This document shows, one piece after another, positions 53,178 through 61,156 of a stretch of 64,000 bases of DNA. The first letter of the stretch is position 1. The number at the start of each line of letters is the position of its first letter. Source of the stretch: Sporolactobacillus terrae DSM 11697 (GTDB lineage: Bacteria > Bacillota > Bacilli > Bacillales > Sporolactobacillaceae); assembly GCF_000648615.1 (NCBI RefSeq), contig NZ_JFZC01000101.1, positions 1 through 64,000 on the forward strand. Direction: 5' to 3'. The notes beneath the pieces are model-generated. The model ran no database searches, was not told the DNA's origin, and saw only the letters and a program-made list of their open reading frames with translations. The position numbers and the translations under genes were made by a program.

Positions 53178-53834
53178 TTAGCTGCCGCAGCGTACATTTT
53201 CTTTTAATCGGTCCTGAATCAAGGCAGCGAGCGCATCACCTGTATCCGGATCATTCACTAAATCGTAATCATCGATATCCAATTTCAGCACCGGGCAGAT
53301 GGAGAAATCGCTGATCCATTGTTCATAGCGTTGATACATTTCTTGCCAGTAGCTGTGCGGGGTTTCTTTTTCAAGGCCGCGACCGCGCCTGCAAATACGA
53401 TTTACGGTCGCATCTAGTGAACCGTGGAGGTAAATAAGCAGGTCTGGGCGGCGAAAATACGGCGTCATAACCATCGCCTCAAAAAGGCTTGTATAAGTAC
53501 GGTAATCGGCCTCGGACATCGTTCCTTTTTCATAATGCATCTTTGCGAAAATCCCGGTATCTTCATAAATCGAACGGTCTTGAATGAAATTATCTGGACT
53601 GGCCGAAATGCGCTTTGTTTCCTTGAAACGTTCACCAAGGAAAAAGATCTGAAGATGGAAGGCCCAACGATTAAAATCTTTATAAAATAAATCAAGATAT
53701 GGATTTCCATCCACTTTTTCAAATGAGGTGCGGTAGCCAAGCCGGTGTGCCATCGCATCGGCAAAGGTTGTTTTGCCGATGCCAACCATACCAGCGACAG
53801 AAATCAGTTTATTTGTTGGAGCAGATTCGACCAT
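53178..53834 (-). CDS. Deoxynucleoside kinase (Dck/Dgk family)
   Basis: Phosphorylates salvaged deoxynucleosides with ATP. The 218 residues contain the P-loop VAGMVGIGKTTFADAMA, the catalytic DRSIYEDTGIFAK and the LID arginines RRGRGLEKE. B. subtilis carries two such genes (dck, dgk) after serS; here only one is seen, so substrate range cannot be told. ATG 53832-53834 is chosen (AAGGACG eight bases upstream); the frame continues further upstream without homology. It is converging with serS. Confidence 0.9.
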   Translation of the reverse strand: MVESAPTNKLISVAGMVGIGKTTFADAMAHRLGYRTSFEKVDGNPYLDLFYKDFNRWAFHLQIFFLGERFKETKRISASPDNFIQDRSIYEDTGIFAKMHYEKGTMSEADYRTYTSLFEAMVMTPYFRRPDLLIYLHGSLDATVNRICRRGRGLEKETPHSYWQEMYQRYEQWISDFSICPVLKLDIDDYDLVNDPDTGDALAALIQDRLKENVRCGS

Positions 53835-54074
53835 GTAAGACGTCCTTTCATAAAAGCAATTTAAGATAAGAACATGGATACAATTCATTAAGTGTATCAC
53901 CTAAAAAGCGCAAAAAAAAGTGAAAAAGTACGAATCATGCATGCAATGATTGTATAAAAAAGTTGAATATTGTCGAAAATAATCATCGCATGGAAGCCGG
54001 AACCATGATCGGAAGACTTGACACAAGAATGTTGTTAGACCAAGGAAGTATCCGTTTACAAAAAGGATATTTTA
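53835..54074. other. Spacer between the kinase and the csp promoter
   Basis: AT-rich, about 240 bases, no gene recognised. It should hold the kinase promoter on the minus strand, which I could not define. Confidence 0.4.
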
Positions 54075-54103
54075 TTGACACTAAATGGTGATTGTGCTAT
54101 ATT
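54075..54103 (+). promoter_or_regulatory. SigmaA promoter of the csp leader
   Basis: TTGACA (54075-54080), 17 bases, TATATT (54098-54103), with TG one base before the -10 (extended -10). A strong promoter giving a leader of about 170 bases. Confidence 0.85.
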
Positions 54104-54150
54104 GTAATAAACCATTTTACTACTTAATATAAGATCAGATGTAAGAATGA

Positions 54151-54202
54151 AGACCCTTCCTTGAAGTGTAGTAGTTTTTACTTCTGGAAAGGTCTGTTTT
54201 TA
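54151..54202 (+). terminator. Intrinsic terminator inside the csp leader
   Basis: AGACCCTTCC (54151-54160) pairs with GGAAAGGTCT (54186-54195); an inner stem GAAGT/ACTTC extends it; GTTTTTAT follows. It lies between the promoter at 54075 and the csp gene, 80 bases before the start codon. The start of the leader (AAACCATTTTAC) can pair with GTAAATGGTTTT after the terminator, which suggests alternative folds. Confidence 0.75.
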
Positions 54203-54280
54203 TATTTTACGTTTTTGTTAATTGGTAAATGGTTTTAGTTCACGCGCGGGCAGCGCAACGTTTTAGGGAGGCAGTTACAC

Positions 54281-54481
54281 ATGCAAAACGGTAAAGTAAA
54301 ATGGTTCAATGCAGAAAAAGGCTACGGATTCATTGAAGTTGAAGGCGGAAATGACGTATTCGTACACTATTCTGCAATCGAAGGCGAAGGTTTCAAAACG
54401 CTTGAAGAAGGTCAAGAAGTTAGCTTCGACATTGTTGAAGGTAACCGTGGACCTCAAGCTGCAAACGTTGTAAAACTTTGA
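54281..54481 (+). CDS. Cold-shock protein, CspA family
   Basis: Single-stranded nucleic-acid chaperone of the cold-shock family. The 66 residues contain RNP1 KGYGFIEV and RNP2 VFVHYSAI, starting [14 protein letters not shown] and ending [16 protein letters not shown] precedes the ATG. It has a long leader with a strong promoter and internal terminator and its own terminator downstream. The paralogue (CspB, CspC, CspD) cannot be told by sequence alone. Confidence 0.96.
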   Translation: MQNGKVKWFNAEKGYGFIEVEGGNDVFVHYSAIEGEGFKTLEEGQEVSFDIVEGNRGPQAANVVKL

Positions 54482-54507
54482 TCTTCGGCCATGACCGATA
54501 ATGTGGA

Positions 54508-54541
54508 AGCAGTCCTCTCTAAACAAGGGCTGCTTTTTATT
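54508..54541 (+). terminator. Terminator of csp
   Basis: AGCAGTCCT-N8-AGGGCTGCT followed by TTTTATTT, about 27 bases after the stop. Confidence 0.85.
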
Positions 54542-54621
54542 TGTCTTCTAACGTCTAGCACTGTTCAAAGCTCTTCTTTTTTTGTATAATACACAGTGTC
54601 GCCAAACGTGGTGCGAGATTT

Positions 54622-54694
54622 GGCTCTGTAGCTCAGTGGATAGAGCGTCGGTTTCCTAAACCGTGCGTCGCAGGTTCGATTCCTGCCAGGGCCA
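54622..54694 (+). tRNA. tRNA-Arg (CCT)
   Basis: GGCTCTG…CAGGGCC acceptor stem, D-arm GTAGCTCAGTGGATAGAGC, anticodon loop TTCCTAA (CCT) and T-arm GCAGGTTCGATTCCTGC. Discriminator A; CCA is not encoded. It reads AGG codons. A remnant integrase lies downstream, so it may have been an integration target. Confidence 0.95.
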
Positions 54695-54768
54695 TCATGT
54701 TGATATAACAAGGTTTTTAGCAACTTTGCTAAGAATAAAATACCAACAATCAGAACGAATATCCTATT

Positions 54769-54817
54769 AATCCCTTCTTTCTTGATTCATTAATCAAGAA
54801 AGAAGGGATTTTTTTGG
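54769..54817 (+). terminator. Strong terminator after tRNA-Arg
   Basis: A 19-bp perfect stem AATCCCTTCTTTCTTGATT / AATCAAGAAAGAAGGGATT with a CATT loop, followed by TTTTTTGG. Confidence 0.9.
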
Positions 54818-54838
54818 TTCAGATAAGGGAACGCATGG

Positions 54839-54958
54839 GATAAAGAACGTTACACATTAGATGAAGCCTATCAAAAATTCATTAATGCTCAAGCGGCTGA
54901 GGGCGTACGAAAGCGAACAATAACAGATTATACGAAAAGCATAGGGATGTTCAAATAA
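54839..54958 (+). pseudogene. Remnant of a phage-type integrase
   Basis: Frame GAT…TAA translates to RYTLDEAYQKFINAQAAEGV then RKRTITDYTKSIGMFK-stop. This is the N-terminal SAM-like (core-binding) domain of tyrosine recombinases. No start or ribosome-binding site is present, an in-frame stop lies upstream near 54825, and the catalytic domain is missing. It lies 145 bases downstream of tRNA-Arg, a typical site for integrative elements. Confidence 0.7.
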
Positions 54959-55122
54959 TTTCAAGCAATCATATTGATGATTCGGTTTAGTGCGTTGGTA
55001 CGCTGCTGATTAAAGTGTTCCAGAATAGTAACATTTAAATGAATAACTGTTATAATACAGATTTTCACTGTGTTATAGTAGTGATGTTTATTTAAATCAT
55101 TCATTGGAAAGTTGGGTTATTC
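54959..55122. other. Spacer before the permease
   Basis: Probable further integrase debris without an open frame (the frame reads on as FQAIILMIRF). A promoter for the permease should lie here; I cannot define it. Confidence 0.35.
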
Positions 55123-56409
55123 ATGGTTGTTAGCTGGTTAGGGGCTGTGATTGGATTAATTTTGGCTATTGTATTAATACTGAAGCATCTTAATCCGGTT
55201 TATGCCTTAATGGCAGGAGCGGTTATCGGTGCGCTCATTGGCGGGGCAGATCTGACGCAAACGGTTAATCTCGTCGTTGAAGGAACGGCGAGTGTCACGG
55301 GAACGATTGTAAGAGTCCTTGCCGCCGGGGTGCTCGCCGGTGTAATGATGGAAACGGGTGCTGCAGAGCAGATTGCGCGGACGATTGTCGCTCGTTTCAG
55401 TGATCGTATGGCTTTATTTTCATTGGCACTTGCAACGATGATTATTACGGCAGTTGGTGTATTTATCCCGGTTGCTGTTATTATTGTTGCACCGATTGCT
55501 CTGGCGGTCGGAGAAAAATTGGGATTCACTAAGTTGAGCCTGCTTCTCGCATTGAGTGGTGGGGGCAAGGCGGGCAATATTATCTCGCCCAATGCCAATA
55601 CCATTATGGCTGCTAAGGGATTTCATGTTGAATTATCCCAAGTCATGATTCATGGCTTTATTCCTGCAATTTTTGGTTTGATTGCGTCAGTAGTTATCGC
55701 TTCGCTGATTAAGCACCGTGGTGCAAAAGCGGTAGCCCTTCCTTCAAAAAAGTCGGCAGATTCGGATAATCGGTTGCCAAGTTTTGGACAAGCCGTTGTT
55801 GCGCCGCTCGTGGCAATTGTTGTCTTGATGCTGAATCCGATTGGCGATATTTTTCATGTCGCTTTTTTAAAGAGTTTTCAGTTTGACGCAATGTATATTT
55901 TGCCGGTTGCCAGTATTATCGGGTTGATTGCAATGGGCAAAACGAAGCACATGATGACGTATATTTCCTCAGGTGTTGAAAAAATGACGGGCGTGGTTAT
56001 GATTCTGATTGGTGCAGGTGCACTGGCAGGTTTGGTTGCTGCATCGAATCTCAGTACAGAAATCGTAAGTGCTGTGAAATTTTTCGGAATTCCCGGCATG
56101 CTGCTCTCTCCGCTTTCCGGAATCTTGATGGGGGCGGCTGTTGCCTCAACGTCGACAGGCGTAATAATTGCTACTCAATCATTTGCGCATTCAATTCTCA
56201 GTTTTGGTGTTTCGCCTGTTGGTGCCGCTGTGATGATGCAGGCAGGAGCGGTGACCATTGATCAGCTGCCTCAGGGCAATTATTTCCATGTGACACGTGC
56301 TTCAATGGGGATGCGTATTAAGGAACGGCTGACGCTTGTTCCATACGAAGCGCTTGTTGGGTTGACGATGGTTGTTGTCTCAACGATTATTTACGGTATT
56401 ATCTTGTAA
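55123..56409 (+). CDS. GntP-family permease, probably for glycerate
   Basis: The GntP family takes up gluconate and related sugar acids with protons. The 428 residues form about 12 membrane helices with LSGGGKAGNIISPNANTIMA and ASTSTGVIIATQSFA as conserved loops. A glycerate kinase follows after 13 bases, so the substrate is probably D-glycerate (inferred from context). The ATG at 55123 has only a weak ribosome-binding site. Confidence 0.88.
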   Translation: MVVSWLGAVIGLILAIVLILKHLNPVYALMAGAVIGALIGGADLTQTVNLVVEGTASVTGTIVRVLAAGVLAGVMMETGAAEQIARTIVARFSDRMALFSLALATMIITAVGVFIPVAVIIVAPIALAVGEKLGFTKLSLLLALSGGGKAGNIISPNANTIMAAKGFHVELSQVMIHGFIPAIFGLIASVVIASLIKHRGAKAVALPSKKSADSDNRLPSFGQAVVAPLVAIVVLMLNPIGDIFHVAFLKSFQFDAMYILPVASIIGLIAMGKTKHMMTYISSGVEKMTGVVMILIGAGALAGLVAASNLSTEIVSAVKFFGIPGMLLSPLSGILMGAAVASTSTGVIIATQSFAHSILSFGVSPVGAAVMMQAGAVTIDQLPQGNYFHVTRASMGMRIKERLTLVPYEALVGLTMVVVSTIIYGIIL

Positions 56410-56422
56410 AGGGGTGAACGCG

Positions 56423-57571
56423 ATGAAACCAACATTTGTATTAGCACCGGATTCTTTTAAAGAAAGTATGACGGCAAAAGAAGTCTGTACGGCGATGGAA
56501 AAAGGGTTGAGACATGTTTATCCGAATGCGCGTTATGTTCATGTTCCGATGGCCGATGGCGGAGAAGGAACCATGCAGTCTCTAGTTGATGCGACTGGTG
56601 GTCAGATCATCCGCAAGAGCTTTACCGGTCCCTTAGGAAACCAGGTACAAGCGTCATTCGGCATTTTAGGAGACCAACCGGATACGGCAGTAATTGAGAT
56701 GTCAAGTGCAAGTGGAATTCAGCTGGTGGCACCGGAGGACAGAGATCCTCAAGTGACCACAACATATGGAACAGGGGAACTGATCCTTGCCTGTCTGGAC
56801 CATGGCGCCAAGCATATTATTATTGGCTTGGGCGGGAGCGCCACCAATGATGGCGGTGCCGGAATGGCGCAGGCACTTGGCGTTAAATTACTGGATCATG
56901 AGGGCAACGAACTTCCGCGCGGAGGGGGTGCACTAGACCAATTAGCGCGTATTGATACGTCGGGAATGGATTCGAGATTGGAGCAGTTGACGATCGAAAT
57001 TGCGTCCGATGTAAAAAATCCGCTCTGCGGTCGACAAGGCGCCTCTCATGTCTTCGGCAAACAGAAAGGTGGTACGCCGGAGGTTTTGAAAAAGCTCGAT
57101 GCAAATCTTGCGCATTATGCGGCACTCATCAAGCGGGATGCGCATCGCAATGTTGTCGCTATTCCGGGTAGCGGAGCAGCAGGTGGACTCGGTGCGGGCT
57201 TGCTTGCCTTCACGCACGCGTCGATTGCTGCGGGCATTGACCTGGTCATCAACTATACGCGTTTGGAAAAATACGTGGCAGAAGCAGATTATGTATTTAC
57301 CGGAGAAGGAAGCATCGATTATCAAACGCAATTTGGAAAAACGCCTTATGGGGTCGCAAGCGTTGCGGCAAAGCACGATAAGCCAGTCATCGCCCTAGCA
57401 GGTCATGTCGGCAAAAGGATTGAGGAATTGTATGATCAGGGATTTACTGCAATTTTCGGTATCGTGTCAGGCAGTATGGGGCTTGCCGAAGCGCTTCAAT
57501 GTGGTCCATCAGCGGTCGCGCGTACAAGTGAAAACATCGGCCGACTGATTAAAAAGATGCGGACACTCTGA
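56423..57571 (+). CDS. glxK: Glycerate kinase, type I
   Basis: Phosphorylates glycerate with ATP. The 382 residues start MKPTFVLAPDSFKESMTAKE and include MADGGEGTMQSLVDATGG, GLGGSATNDGGAGMAQALG and FTGEGSIDYQTQFGKTPYGV. ATG 56423 follows AAAGGGGTGA by six bases; a longer frame upstream overlaps the permease. Forms a two-gene operon with the permease. GarK and GlxK cannot be separated here; the symbol is provisional. Confidence 0.92.
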   Translation: MKPTFVLAPDSFKESMTAKEVCTAMEKGLRHVYPNARYVHVPMADGGEGTMQSLVDATGGQIIRKSFTGPLGNQVQASFGILGDQPDTAVIEMSSASGIQLVAPEDRDPQVTTTYGTGELILACLDHGAKHIIIGLGGSATNDGGAGMAQALGVKLLDHEGNELPRGGGALDQLARIDTSGMDSRLEQLTIEIASDVKNPLCGRQGASHVFGKQKGGTPEVLKKLDANLAHYAALIKRDAHRNVVAIPGSGAAGGLGAGLLAFTHASIAAGIDLVINYTRLEKYVAEADYVFTGEGSIDYQTQFGKTPYGVASVAAKHDKPVIALAGHVGKRIEELYDQGFTAIFGIVSGSMGLAEALQCGPSAVARTSENIGRLIKKMRTL

Positions 57572-57608
57572 TCGGCAGGAACCTGCGCTAGGTTCTGTTT
57601 TTAGCTCA

Positions 57609-57662
57609 AAAAGAAGGCGTCTCGAAGTCAAAAAATGGACTTCTGAGGCGCCTTCTTTTTTA
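57609..57662. terminator. Bidirectional terminator
   Basis: AAGAAGGCG(T)CTC and GAGGCGCCTTCTT flank AAGTC/GACTT, with T-runs on both sides. It serves the glycerate operon and the converging membrane-protein gene. Confidence 0.9.
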
Positions 57663-57672
57663 TATTTCACCT

Positions 57673-58116
57673 TTAAATTGACACATAAACCAATTCAGCA
57701 TGGTGCTTTTTGTTTGGCTGCAAAACGCTGATCGAACCATACGTATTCACGAAGTCTTCTTTGAACGCTTGGTATGCATCGGGTGTTAATGTGAGCATAT
57801 AGCCGGAGTGCCCGATGGATGAACTGTATCTGGAAATATTACCAGGGATACGCCGCAATGTATTTTTCGTCCCTACTTTTAAATTGAGCGGTGTAGCGGT
57901 CAGGTCTACCCGAATGGCATAACTGTTTTCCAAATGCAGCAAAACTGATCGGTTACTGCGAAAGGAATAGGACGCAACGGCTTGTCGCTTTTCAATACTT
58001 TGATTGCTCTGGATAAAAATAAAAAAACTGTAAACTGAAAGCGTTGCAAGTACAAGTATTGCTGCAGTCATTAAGGTATTTCTTGTGTGTTTGTTTACCC
58101 CTGTACGTTTTGTCAT
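57673..58116 (-). CDS. Membrane-anchored hypothetical protein
   Basis: A 147-residue protein with one N-terminal membrane helix (about residues 11-34, MTAAILVLATLSVYSFFIF) and an extracytoplasmic domain of about 110 residues (LLHLENSYAIRVDLTAT, LTLTPDAYQAFKEDFVNTYG). I do not recognise a family. ATG 58114-58116 is chosen with GTGAGG eight to nine bases upstream. It converges with glxK and stands alone. Confidence 0.6.
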   Translation of the reverse strand: MTKRTGVNKHTRNTLMTAAILVLATLSVYSFFIFIQSNQSIEKRQAVASYSFRSNRSVLLHLENSYAIRVDLTATPLNLKVGTKNTLRRIPGNISRYSSSIGHSGYMLTLTPDAYQAFKEDFVNTYGSISVLQPNKKHHAELVYVSI

Positions 58117-58465
58117 GAACGAATGCCTCACTCTTTGTAGTTTCATTGGCACAAAGATTATCACAAATTAGACAAACAATCTACACGAAATCGACACGAT
58201 TTATCTATATCGTCTATAGCATTTTTTTATGTGCAAAAGTTGTAATGCATCAATAAACGAACAACGAACGAGGCTTATTGCGTTGACTGTGTCTGAAGAT
58301 TCGTCACGGTTTTTCAAACGTGTTTAGCTGGAATACTGTACGGCTGTTTGTTATGGTGAGCTTAGAAAGAAAGGAATTATCGATAGTCACCGCGAATTTT
58401 TAGGCAGTGGTGTAACAAATCGATGATGATTTTCGTTTAAACAGGTAGAGAGGAGGCGGCGGTCA
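58117..58465. other. Spacer before the sigma factor gene
   Basis: About 350 bases, divergent. No gene recognised. ECF sigma factors often autoregulate from here, but no -35/-10 pair could be assigned. GAGAGGAGG lies directly before the sigma gene. Confidence 0.4.
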
Positions 58466-59143
58466 ATGAATCATCCATTCGAACAATGGAAGCAATCAAA
58501 GGATGATGCTTTTACGGAACAGTTCAGTCCGTATCTGTCGATGATGCGCCGGCAATGCAGGCGGCTGGCAGGGAATGTGTGGGACGGTGACGACTTGCTC
58601 CAACACGCACTGATCAAAAGCTTTAAGGCGTGGCAAGCGAATCCTTCGCGACCGATGACTAAGGCTTATCTGTATCGGATTATTTCCAACGCATGGATTG
58701 ATGATTATCGCAAAATGCGGTTGCCTGAATTTGTCCAGGAGTCCTTTGACGACATGGCTGCACGTACGGATGTACCGCAAGCAAATGAGCGTTTGTCTGC
58801 GGCCATGAAAATCATCCTTGAAAAGTTAAATCGGAACCAAATACTGGTATACTTAATGCATGAGGGCTGGGGACTTTCCGCTGCAGCCATTGGCAAACGC
58901 TGCGGCATAACCGCAGGTAATGTTCGCGTGATTCTTCACCGGGCAAAAAAACGCCTTACTTCGGCGCAGCGCGAATTCGTTTCGGGAAGAATGTTGAGCG
59001 ATCGGGATTTAGCGCGCTGGCTGACTGCCTTTCAAAGCGGTGATCCGGAACGGCTGCTGACTCTCTTTCAGAATGATCGGCTTCAGTCAAAGACGTATTC
59101 ATCATGTGGCAGTCGCGGCATAACCTGTCAACTAGCTGCTTAA
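58466..59143 (+). CDS. ECF-type RNA polymerase sigma factor
   Basis: Group 4 sigma factor. The 225 residues contain region 2 (NVWDGDDLLQHALIKSFKAW, AYLYRIISNAWIDDYRKMR) and region 4 with a helix-turn-helix (AAIGKRCGITAGNVRVILHR). A 45-residue tail (RDLARWLTAFQSGDPERLL) resembles the first helix of the SnoaL-like domain found after some ECF factors, but stops there. No anti-sigma gene is adjacent; instead a clpP homologue follows 36 bases later. Trigger unknown. Confidence 0.85.
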   Translation: MNHPFEQWKQSKDDAFTEQFSPYLSMMRRQCRRLAGNVWDGDDLLQHALIKSFKAWQANPSRPMTKAYLYRIISNAWIDDYRKMRLPEFVQESFDDMAARTDVPQANERLSAAMKIILEKLNRNQILVYLMHEGWGLSAAAIGKRCGITAGNVRVILHRAKKRLTSAQREFVSGRMLSDRDLARWLTAFQSGDPERLLTLFQNDRLQSKTYSSCGSRGITCQLAA

Positions 59144-59179
59144 ACGACGTGGTGAAACGAACGATAAGGAGGAAGTACT

Positions 59180-59767
59180 GTGTCATCTTTTTTTATTCCC
59201 TATGTCATCGAACAATCCAATCGCGGGGAACGTTCCTATGATATTTACTCGCGCTTACTAAAGGATCGTGTTATTTTTCTCGGTTCGGAAATTAATGACG
59301 AAGTGGCCAACAGCATCGTTGCGCAACTGCTTTTCCTAGCCTCTGAAGACTCAGAAAAGGATATTTCGATTTATATCAACAGCCCGGGTGGTTCTGTGTC
59401 AGCGGGTTTTGCGATTCTGGATACAATGAACTTCATCAAACCCGATATCCAAACAATTTGTGTGGGTATGGCTGCATCGATGGCTTCGATTATTCTGACT
59501 TCCGGAGCCAAGGGCAAACGGCTTTCGCTTCCAAACGGCGAAGTGATGATTCACCAGCCGCTCGGCGGCGCTCAAGGTCAAGCCAGTGATATTGAAATCA
59601 GCGCTAAACACATTTTGAAAACGAAGAAGAAGCTGAACACGATTATTGCTGAGACGACCGGTCAGTCGTATGAACAGGTTGTTAAAGATACGGATCGCGA
59701 CAACTTCTTGACTGCAGAGCAAGCCAAAGAATACGGACTCGTCGATAAAATCATCGAAAAATTGTAA
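59180..59767 (+). CDS. clpP: ClpP-family serine protease
   Basis: Proteolytic chamber subunit of ClpXP/ClpCP. The 195 residues keep the family N-terminus ([20 protein letters not shown]), the nucleophile in [14 protein letters not shown], His in [15 protein letters not shown] and Asp in DTDRDNF. The sequence after the nucleophile ([13 protein letters not shown]) departs from the usual SMGAFLL, so this may be a second ClpP paralogue rather than the housekeeping one. Start GTG with AAGGAGG. Probably co-transcribed with the sigma gene. Confidence 0.88.
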   Translation: MSSFFIPYVIEQSNRGERSYDIYSRLLKDRVIFLGSEINDEVANSIVAQLLFLASEDSEKDISIYINSPGGSVSAGFAILDTMNFIKPDIQTICVGMAASMASIILTSGAKGKRLSLPNGEVMIHQPLGGAQGQASDIEISAKHILKTKKKLNTIIAETTGQSYEQVVKDTDRDNFLTAEQAKEYGLVDKIIEKL

Positions 59768-59800
59768 TCGGAATGTCGCGAAAAAAGCTGCTGATTTTTT

Positions 59801-59829
59801 GGATAGAAAAAGCGTAGGCACACATAATA
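59801..59829 (+). promoter_or_regulatory. Candidate sigmaG promoter of the spore-protein pair
   Basis: GGATA (59801-59805), 17 bases, CATAATA (59823-59829). The forespore sigmaG consensus is GHATR-N17/18-CATNHTA; only the second base differs. Transcription would begin about 25 bases before the first start codon. Confidence 0.5.
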
Positions 59830-59859
59830 AGACCACCTTTTGAAAAGGAGGTTTTGACG

Positions 59860-60033
59860 TTGGTTGATAAGCCGGGTACACGTTACAGTGTGCAGAATGA
59901 AGAAGACCTGTTTCCGTCGGCGGATCCGTCCCATGCATCGAAGCGTGCGGACGGCAGCATCAATACCCGCCCCGGCGAGTGGATGTTTTCTGCACATGAC
60001 AGGCATCAGAATGGCGATCATACGGAGGGATGA
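59860..60033 (+). CDS. Small acid-soluble spore protein, SspK-like
   Basis: A 57-residue frame starting TTG, seven bases after AAAGGAGG. It contains SHASKRADGSINTRPGEWM, close to the conserved core of SspK (ASKRADGSTNTHPQERM as I recall it). SspK is a minor spore protein made in the forespore. It is preceded by a sigmaG-like promoter and followed three bases later by a second small spore-type gene. Confidence 0.6.
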   Translation: MVDKPGTRYSVQNEEDLFPSADPSHASKRADGSINTRPGEWMFSAHDRHQNGDHTEG

Positions 60034-60036
60034 CAG

Positions 60037-60183
60037 GTGAAAGAACCGGGCAGAACCGATGAAATGATCAAACGTTACGGCATGTCCCATGCCAAACATT
60101 CGCCTAGTCAAGTAAACGGCGAAACGCAGCGAACGCAATCAGGAAAGATTCTTGAGATCAATGCACGACGTCATCAAAAGTAA
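60037..60183 (+). CDS. YpzG-like small protein
   Basis: A 48-residue frame starting GTG, seven bases after CGGAGGG. MSHAKHSPSQVNGETQRTQS resembles the YpzG family of small Bacillales proteins, thought to be sporulation-linked. It follows the SspK-like gene by three bases; the two form an operon ended by a strong terminator. Family assignment rests on one motif. Confidence 0.55.
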   Translation: MKEPGRTDEMIKRYGMSHAKHSPSQVNGETQRTQSGKILEINARRHQK

Positions 60184-60202
60184 AACCAAAAAATCAAAAG
60201 GT

Positions 60203-60242
60203 GAGAAGAGCGGTTCCTTTTTTGCGGAATCGCTTTTTCTCT
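60203..60242 (+). terminator. Terminator of the spore-protein pair
   Basis: GAGAAGAGCGGTTCC pairs with GGAATCGCTTTTTCTC, followed by TTTTTTGC. Confidence 0.85.
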
Positions 60243-60374
60243 TTTTTGCTTTTAAAATTTTTCGGGGTATAATTAATGTAAGCCTTTTATTATGCATAGA
60301 GTGAATGGGACACGGAAACTTTTATAAATAGAAAAACGTATGTATATGACAAGCATTTAAGGAGGATGACAGTA

Positions 60375-61013
60375 ATGGAATTTACGACTGGTGCGGTCAG
60401 CAAACCGTATTCGAAATTGTTCGCAGCTTTCTTTTCCGGACTCTTGGCGACAACGGTAGGCCTTTATTTGGGACAATATGTGCCGGATGCAGTGCGTCTC
60501 CCGCTTTGGATTCTGGAAATTGGCATGATTTTCATGATGATGTTTGTCCGCAAGCGCAAGGCGGTCGGCTACATGCTGATGTACGGATTTATGTTTGTTT
60601 CGGGGATTACCTTGTACACAGCGATTAGCACTTACGTGAATTTGCTTGGTGCCGGACTTGTTCTGCAGGCATTTGCGGTGACGACTGTTTCGTTCGGTGC
60701 GATCGCCATTTATGCAATGATCAGCAAACGTGACTTTTCGTTCTTGGGTAGCTTCTTGTTTATCGGACTCATTGCGCTGCTTGTTTTGCAATTGTTCAGT
60801 GTGTTTGTCCCGGTTTCCAGCATGACGGCGCAGATCTATTCCGGACTGGGCATTCTCATTTTCGTCGGTTATACGCTGTTCGACTTCAGCCGACTGACGG
60901 TGCACGGATTCGGTAATGAGGATATTCCAATGATCGTTGTCTCGATTTATTTGGATTTCGTCAACTTGTTTCTCTACATTCTGCAGTTTATTGGAATCGG
61001 ATCAAAGAACTAA
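60375..61013 (+). CDS. Bax inhibitor-1 (BI-1/YetJ) family membrane protein
   Basis: The family includes B. subtilis YetJ, a pH-sensitive calcium-leak channel. The 212 residues have seven membrane helices; IFVGYTLFDFSRL contains the conserved Asp of the gate region, and YLDFVNLFLYILQ ends the protein. ATG 60375 is chosen because AAGGAGG lies nine bases upstream; the ATG at 60366 touches that site. Confidence 0.9.
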   Translation: MEFTTGAVSKPYSKLFAAFFSGLLATTVGLYLGQYVPDAVRLPLWILEIGMIFMMMFVRKRKAVGYMLMYGFMFVSGITLYTAISTYVNLLGAGLVLQAFAVTTVSFGAIAIYAMISKRDFSFLGSFLFIGLIALLVLQLFSVFVPVSSMTAQIYSGLGILIFVGYTLFDFSRLTVHGFGNEDIPMIVVSIYLDFVNLFLYILQFIGIGSKN

Positions 61014-61030
61014 GGATACGATAAAATCAG

Positions 61031-61058
61031 GAAGGCGTTCCGACGTCTTCTTTTTTTG
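61031..61058 (+). terminator. Terminator of the BI-1 gene
   Basis: GAAGGCGT-TCCG-ACGTCTTC followed by TTTTTTTG. Confidence 0.85.
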
Positions 61059-61156
61059 TTGCAAAAAATTTTTTGAACTTAATCTTTTAAAGGCCACAAG
61101 GCTTCGGTATACTTAGAAGGTTAGACAAAATTATACATAATACGGAGGGAATTTGA

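Noticed and set aside
54622-55122. Intact integrative element at tRNA-Arg
   Set aside because: Only an integrase fragment remains; no second attachment repeat or other phage gene was seen.
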